Origin: J084 sp964471405
GTDB taxonomy: Bacteria > Pseudomonadota > Alphaproteobacteria > Sphingomonadales > Rhodothalassiaceae
Reading direction: 5' to 3'
NCBI GenBank assembly: GCA_964471405.1
Contig: CAYYGH010000015.1
Span: forward strand, 1 to 45,139
DNA: 45,139 bases
In this document: positions 40,697-45,139 of the stretch, in pieces
How the letters are laid out: each line of letters starts with the position of its first letter
How positions within the stretch are numbered: position 1 is the stretch's first letter
Notes under the pieces: generated by a model
The model's database searches: none
Told to the model about the DNA's origin: nothing
What the model saw: the letters and a program-made list of their open reading frames with translations, nothing else
Made by a program: the position numbers and the translations under genes

Positions 40697-43018
40697 ATGA
40701 AGAAGTTCGGGATCGGGCAGCCGTTGAGACGGCGCGAGGATCGACGGTTTCTGACCGGCCGCGGCCGCTATACCGACGACATCCATCTCGACGGTGAGCT
40801 CGTGGGCCTCGTGCTGCGCGCCCCCTTCGCCCACGGCCGGATCACCGAGCTCGACGTCTCGGAGGCTGCGGCGGCACCGGGGGTAAAGGCGGTGCTGACC
40901 GCGGCCACGCTGAAGGAGATGGGGGTTGGGAATGAGATCCCCTGCCTGGCCCCGCCGCAGGACGGCGTGGTCCACGGCCGGCCGGTATTCGCGGACGGGA
41001 TGGTGCGCCATGTCGGCGAGGCGCTCGCCTTCATCGTTGCCGAGACCCGCGAGGCGGCGGAAGCGGCGCGGGATCTCGTGATGCTCGACTACGAGCCGGA
41101 AGACGCCGTGGCCGATGCCGCGCGTGCGGTGGAAGACGGCGCGCCGCTCGTCCACCCGGATGCCGCGGGCAACCGGGCTTTCACCTGGCATTTCGGAGAT
41201 CGCGGGGAGGTCGATGCCCTGTTCGCGAAGGCCGCCCATGTCACCGAGATCGCCATCCGCAACCAACGGGTCGCCCCCTGCGCCATGGAGCCGCGGGCGA
41301 TCGTTGCGCGCTTCAGCGCCGAGGAGGGATACACCGCCTGGCTCGGCAGCCAGGGAGTGGAGGGGCTCTTGCATCAGCTGGCGCGCATCCTCGGCGAAGA
41401 CGAGGCGCGCATCCGCCTGATCACCCCGGATGTCGGCGGCGGCTTCGGGATGAAGAGCTTTCTCTATCCCGAATACGTGATGGCGATGGCAGCCGCCCGG
41501 CTGCTCGAACGGCCCGTGCGCTGGACGGCGGACCGCAACGAATCCTTCCTCTCCGACACCCACGGCCGTGATCTTGTCACCCGCGCGGCGCTCGCCTTCG
41601 ATGCCGACGGCCGCGCGATCGCCTACCGCATTACCACACTGGCGAACATGGGAGCCTATCTGTCGAACTACGCGCCGGCGATCGCGACCCTTGCGCCGTT
41701 GCAGGTGGTGCCCGGCCCCTACCGCATCGAAAAGGTCTTCCAGGAGGTGACCGGCGTCTATACCCACACCCAGCCCGTCGATGCCTACCGCGGCGCCGGC
41801 CGGCCCGAGGCGGCCTATCTGCTGGAGCGGTTGATGAATCAGGCCGCGCGCGAGCTGGGGCTCACGCAGGACGAGATCCGGCGCCGCAACTTCGTGCCGG
41901 CGGACGCCATGCCGTTCACCAACGCGACCGGCGCCACCTATGACAGCGGCGACTTCCTCGGCAACATGGAAGAGGCCATGCGCCGCGCGGACTGGGCGGG
42001 GTTTGCTGAGCGCAAGGCCGAATCGGCCGCCCGCGGCCGCCGGCGCGGCATCGGCATGGCCTATTACGTGGAATGCACGCTGGGTGCGCCGACGGAAGAG
42101 GTGGAGCTGCATTTTACGGACGACGGCCGGATCGAGCTGCTGGTGGGCACCCAGTCCAACGGCCAGGGCCACGAGACCGCCTGGCCGCAGGTGCTGGCCG
42201 ATCGCCTCGGCATCGATCCCGGGCGGATCACCGTGGTCCAAGGGGATACCGCAAGAAAGCCGACCGGCGGCGGGACCGGCGGGTCGCGCTCGCTGCAGAT
42301 GATCGGCAACGCCTGTGTCGCCGCGGCCGAGGATCTCATCGCACGCGGGCGCGCCGTCTGGGCGGCGCTGGAGGGTCTCGATCCCGAGACCATCTCTTAC
42401 GCGGACGGCGAGTTCGCCACCCGCGCCGCCAACCGCCGCATCGGTCTGTTCGAGCTGGCCGAGGAGGCCCGCCGGCGCGCCGCGGAGCTGCCGGAGGAGC
42501 TTCGCGGCGGCCTCGATGTGCGCACCACCTATCGCCGCGCCGCCTCAACCTTCCCGAACGGCTGCCACATCGCGGAAGTCGAGGTGGATCCCGAGACCGG
42601 CGAGGTGACGCTTCAGCGCTATACGGTGGTGGATGATTTCGGCGTCGTCATCAATCCGATGCTGGTGGCCGGCCAGGTCCACGGCGGTGTCGTGCAGGGG
42701 ATCGGCCAGGCGCTGGGCGAGGCGGTGCTCTATGACGAGGACGGCCAGCTGCTGACCGGCAGCTTCATGGACTATGCGCTCCCGCATGCCGCCGATCTGT
42801 GCCGGATCGACTTCACCTGGCGCGAGATTCCCTGCCGCACCAATCCGCTGGGCATCAAGGGCTGCGGCGAGGCGGGCACGATCGGGGCGTGCCCGGCCGT
42901 GATCAATGCGGTGCTGGACGCGCTGTGGGAAGACGGCGTCACCCACATCGACATGCCGGCGACCCCCTGGCGCGTCTGGCGTGCAATCGAGGCCGCGAAA
43001 GCCCGGCGCGCCGCCTGA
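40697..43018 (+). CDS. Xanthine dehydrogenase-family molybdopterin-binding large subunit
   Basis: A 773-residue Moco-binding subunit of an aerobic hydroxylase (CO dehydrogenase/xanthine dehydrogenase family). It has an N-terminal a/b hammerhead (GQPLRRREDRRFLTGRGRYT). The Moco regions include TPDVGGGFGMKSF, VDAYRGAGRPEAAYLLE and GTQSNGQGHETAWPQVLADR. The catalytic Glu lies in IKGCGEAGTIGA. AYRGAGR is the form II pattern; true CO dehydrogenases (form I) carry AYxCSFR, so CO oxidation is not supported and the substrate is unknown. The FAD and 2Fe-2S subunits normally encoded beside it are absent here. The start has GGGAG 8 bases upstream. Confidence 0.92.
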   Translation: MKKFGIGQPLRRREDRRFLTGRGRYTDDIHLDGELVGLVLRAPFAHGRITELDVSEAAAAPGVKAVLTAATLKEMGVGNEIPCLAPPQDGVVHGRPVFADGMVRHVGEALAFIVAETREAAEAARDLVMLDYEPEDAVADAARAVEDGAPLVHPDAAGNRAFTWHFGDRGEVDALFAKAAHVTEIAIRNQRVAPCAMEPRAIVARFSAEEGYTAWLGSQGVEGLLHQLARILGEDEARIRLITPDVGGGFGMKSFLYPEYVMAMAAARLLERPVRWTADRNESFLSDTHGRDLVTRAALAFDADGRAIAYRITTLANMGAYLSNYAPAIATLAPLQVVPGPYRIEKVFQEVTGVYTHTQPVDAYRGAGRPEAAYLLERLMNQAARELGLTQDEIRRRNFVPADAMPFTNATGATYDSGDFLGNMEEAMRRADWAGFAERKAESAARGRRRGIGMAYYVECTLGAPTEEVELHFTDDGRIELLVGTQSNGQGHETAWPQVLADRLGIDPGRITVVQGDTARKPTGGGTGGSRSLQMIGNACVAAAEDLIARGRAVWAALEGLDPETISYADGEFATRAANRRIGLFELAEEARRRAAELPEELRGGLDVRTTYRRAASTFPNGCHIAEVEVDPETGEVTLQRYTVVDDFGVVINPMLVAGQVHGGVVQGIGQALGEAVLYDEDGQLLTGSFMDYALPHAADLCRIDFTWREIPCRTNPLGIKGCGEAGTIGACPAVINAVLDALWEDGVTHIDMPATPWRVWRAIEAAKARRAA

Positions 43019-43043
43019 GGTCCCGGGAAAGGCGGCCTGCCTT

Positions 43044-45017
43044 CTAGTCCTTCGTCCGCGGCACGACGGTCAGGCGCACATGCGAGGCATGCGGACCGCC
43101 GCGCCAGACGACATTGTGGGCAATCCGCGGCTTCGCCTCGTCATAATTGCGGCCACCCGTGTTCAGATTGCGGGCAAAGCGCGGGAAGTTGCTGGACGAG
43201 ATCTCGATTCTGAGGCGATGGCCGGGCAGGAAGACGTTGGAGGTGACCATCGGCGTCATCGTGATCTCGTAGATCTCGCCCGGTTTCATGAAGACCTGCC
43301 GGTCATAGCCTTCGCGATAGCGTGCCCGCATGATCGTCTCGTCGAGATTCCAGGCGGTGCCGTCCGGCTCCACATCGACGATCTTGGCGGTGAAATCGGT
43401 ATCGGGGGCATCCGAGGACACGTACAGGGTGACGGTAATGGGGCCTGTCACCTCGACCGGCTCGTCGAACGGCGGACTGGTGTAGACCAGCACATCCTGG
43501 CGCGACTCGACGGGCCGCTGATCCTCCGCACCGCCGGCCTGCGCGCCGCCGGTGCAGCACACGCCGCCGCCGAGCGACGGCACCGGGTTCGTCGGGTCAT
43601 AGGTGAAGCGGTCCGGGACCGGCTTGCCCGGCACCTGCCGTGACAGCCGCCCGTGCCCGAACAGCGAGTTCGCCGGCCCGTCGCCGTCGAGATACCAGAC
43701 GACCTCCTTCGCCCCCTTCGGCGGCCAGATTTCGGCCGTCTTCCAGCGGTTTTCGCCCATGGCGTAGTAGCGCACATGGGGCAGCCGCTTGAGGAGGCCG
43801 TTCCGTTCGCCCTTCAGCCAGTAATCGAACCAGTCCCAGATGAGGCCCTCGTAATCGAAGCGCGCATCGCCCATGTTGCGCGAGCCGGTCACCTGCGGGT
43901 TCTTCGTGCGGAAGAAGGCGCAGTGCAACACGGGGGCGATGATCATGTACTGGTGCCGGCGCGCCTCCTCGTCGCTCGCATGTGCGCGGATGTGGTTGAA
44001 GAGCGCGACATTGGGGCCCATCGAGACGTCGTACCAGGCGTTGAACCAGAGCGCCGGCACGCCCCAGTCCTCATTGTCGTGATAGAGCCCGCCCTTGAAC
44101 CAGGCCGGATCGGCGGGCGTGCGGGTGATGAATTCCTCATAAGTGCCGACGGGGCCGTTCACGTTGCGGATGATGTCCTGGAGCGGCAGGTGACGGATCG
44201 CCTGCTTCCAGTCCACCTTCGGCATGCGCGGGGCGAGATCGAACCAGGTGGCAAGCCGCGCCCGGTCCTCGCGCTTCAGATCCGCCGGGAACATCGGGCG
44301 CAGGGTGTTCTGGTTCTGATAGAGCCAGGGGGCGAACAGCATCTGGAAAACGCCGCCGCGATACCAGTTGCCCTGCTCCCAGTAGGGGCCGACGCGCCCG
44401 ATTCCCGCACCCGCCGACATCGGCACCATCGCCTTGTGCGCCGGGTGGTTCATGGCCGCGAGCGCGAGCTGCCATTCGGCCGAGGACGAACAGCCGATGG
44501 TCCCGACATGGCCGTTCGACCAGGGCTGCTTTGCGATCCAGGTGAGGGCGTCATACCCGTCGGTGCGCGGGCGGCCCAGAATCTCCCAGGTTCCTTCGGA
44601 ATAGAACTTGCCGCGCTCGTTCTGGATGACGAAGGCATAGCCGTGGGCGACCGCATCGAGGGCGAATTTGAGCCGGGTGCCCTTCAGCGGATTGTAGTTG
44701 TAGGGCGTGCGCCAGAAGATGACGGGGAATTTCTCACCCTTCGCCCGGGATTTGGGCAGATAGATGTCGGTGGACAGCCTGACCCCGTCGCGCATCGGCA
44801 CCATGACCTGGCGGATGTCCGTGGCCAGCAGCGCGAGGCGCGCGCGCAGGGCGGCATCCTCATCGGAGGTCTGGGCAGGGGATGGAGTCGTGCCCGCCAG
44901 CAGCAGGACGACTGCCAGCAGCAGACCCGTCTTCCCCGCAGGCACGGAGCGGCCGGCCAGGCCGGCAAGACGGACAAGCGGGCGCATCACGCGGCGGACC
45001 GGTGCGAGAGTCATCAT
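43044..45017 (-). CDS. Secreted CocE/NonD-family alpha/beta hydrolase
   Basis: A 657-residue serine hydrolase of the cocaine esterase/X-Pro dipeptidyl-peptidase-like family. It has an N-terminal signal peptide or anchor (about 31-48, GLLLAVVLLLAGTTPSPAQ), then VPMRDGVRLSTDIYLPK. The nucleophile elbow is GTIGCSSSAEW (probably Ser177), the Asp is in NAWYDVSM, and the His is probably in APVLHCAFF. A C-terminal jelly-roll follows (VTLYVSSDAPDTDFTAKIVD, and FLPGHRLRIEISSSNFPRFA). It would cleave esters or acyl-peptides in the periplasm. The ATG at 45017 has GGAGG 7 bases upstream; the frame to 45116 is rejected. It is convergent with the molybdenum hydroxylase, 25 bases apart. Confidence 0.9.
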   Translation of the reverse strand: MMTLAPVRRVMRPLVRLAGLAGRSVPAGKTGLLLAVVLLLAGTTPSPAQTSDEDAALRARLALLATDIRQVMVPMRDGVRLSTDIYLPKSRAKGEKFPVIFWRTPYNYNPLKGTRLKFALDAVAHGYAFVIQNERGKFYSEGTWEILGRPRTDGYDALTWIAKQPWSNGHVGTIGCSSSAEWQLALAAMNHPAHKAMVPMSAGAGIGRVGPYWEQGNWYRGGVFQMLFAPWLYQNQNTLRPMFPADLKREDRARLATWFDLAPRMPKVDWKQAIRHLPLQDIIRNVNGPVGTYEEFITRTPADPAWFKGGLYHDNEDWGVPALWFNAWYDVSMGPNVALFNHIRAHASDEEARRHQYMIIAPVLHCAFFRTKNPQVTGSRNMGDARFDYEGLIWDWFDYWLKGERNGLLKRLPHVRYYAMGENRWKTAEIWPPKGAKEVVWYLDGDGPANSLFGHGRLSRQVPGKPVPDRFTYDPTNPVPSLGGGVCCTGGAQAGGAEDQRPVESRQDVLVYTSPPFDEPVEVTGPITVTLYVSSDAPDTDFTAKIVDVEPDGTAWNLDETIMRARYREGYDRQVFMKPGEIYEITMTPMVTSNVFLPGHRLRIEISSSNFPRFARNLNTGGRNYDEAKPRIAHNVVWRGGPHASHVRLTVVPRTKD

Positions 45018-45139
45018 GAATCTTCCTCCCTCTCCGATGGAGAGGACACAGTGACCAAGGATGCCGGACCGGTCAAGAGCGGCAGCCAGGATCCCTCTCC
45101 CGCGACGATTGACCATGAAGCGCCTTGAGGCGTATGCTT
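45018..45139. other. Right edge, no gene seen
   Basis: This is the 5' region of the CocE-type gene, with a short TCTCC/GGAGA dyad at about 45031-45043. No promoter or further coding start can be supported before the window ends. Confidence 0.3.

Noticed and set aside
40697..43018. Calling the molybdenum subunit a CO dehydrogenase (coxL)
   Set aside because: The active-site loop is AYRGAGR (form II), not the AYxCSFR pattern of proven CO dehydrogenases.
1..45139. CRISPR arrays, rRNA, tRNA, insertion sequences and phage genes
   Set aside because: I looked for regular direct repeats with spacers, RNA gene signatures, transposases, integrases and phage structural genes and saw none. The only repeats are the REP-like palindromes and the gap flanks.

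Overview
The window reads as GC-rich, densely coding chromosome from an alphaproteobacterium. Signs of this are a DUF2948 protein (a family I know mainly from alphaproteobacteria), a TPR/glycosyltransferase-like protein of a type common there, and short palindromic repeats built on CGTCATCCGCCGG-type half sites. Genus and order cannot be fixed from the sequence. It comes from a draft scaffold: two runs of exactly 100 N (21748-21847 and 37206-37305) are each flanked by the same 55-bp sequence on both sides. Removing one copy plus the Ns restores the reading frame of the gene beneath in both cases.

Layout: (1) 1-1909, a DUF2948 gene, a roughly 0.9-kb non-coding stretch full of decayed palindromic repeats, and a small Sel1-repeat protein. 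(2) 2064-6291, an HAE1-type RND drug-efflux pump with its periplasmic adaptor, then a class III aminotransferase (6471-7871) divergent from a TPR/glycosyltransferase-like protein (8025-9536). (3) 9588-16439, a copper/silver efflux operon: Cys/His-rich secreted protein, TolC-type channel, CusB, CusA and a DUF2231 membrane protein with a histidine-rich tail.

(4) 16618-29983, the most interesting part: a complete RiPP cluster of the NHLP/TOMM type. Three paralogous precursor peptides with nitrile-hydratase-like leaders are followed on the minus strand by a fused cyclodehydratase (E1-like/YcaO), a SagB-type azoline dehydrogenase and a cytochrome P450. Divergently on the plus strand are a HlyD-type adaptor, a C39-peptidase ABC exporter and a second ABC exporter. 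The cores follow a strict three-residue period. A Ser, Thr or Cys sits at every third position, nine per core, nearly always after Gly, and a Cys-Pro pair is fixed at core positions 14-15. The predicted product is a linear peptide with regularly spaced thiazoles and (methyl)oxazoles, possibly hydroxylated or cross-linked by the P450.

(5) 30018-39318, a seven-gene branched-chain amino acid operon transcribed leftward (ilvD-ilvC-ilvG-ilvM-leuA-ilvE-leuB). It is preceded by a complete attenuator: a TTGACA promoter, a 32-residue leader peptide with 11 leucines, an antiterminator and an intrinsic terminator. (6) 39513-45017, moaA for molybdenum cofactor synthesis, divergent from an orphan molybdopterin-binding large subunit of the xanthine dehydrogenase family, then a secreted CocE/NonD-type hydrolase in convergent orientation.
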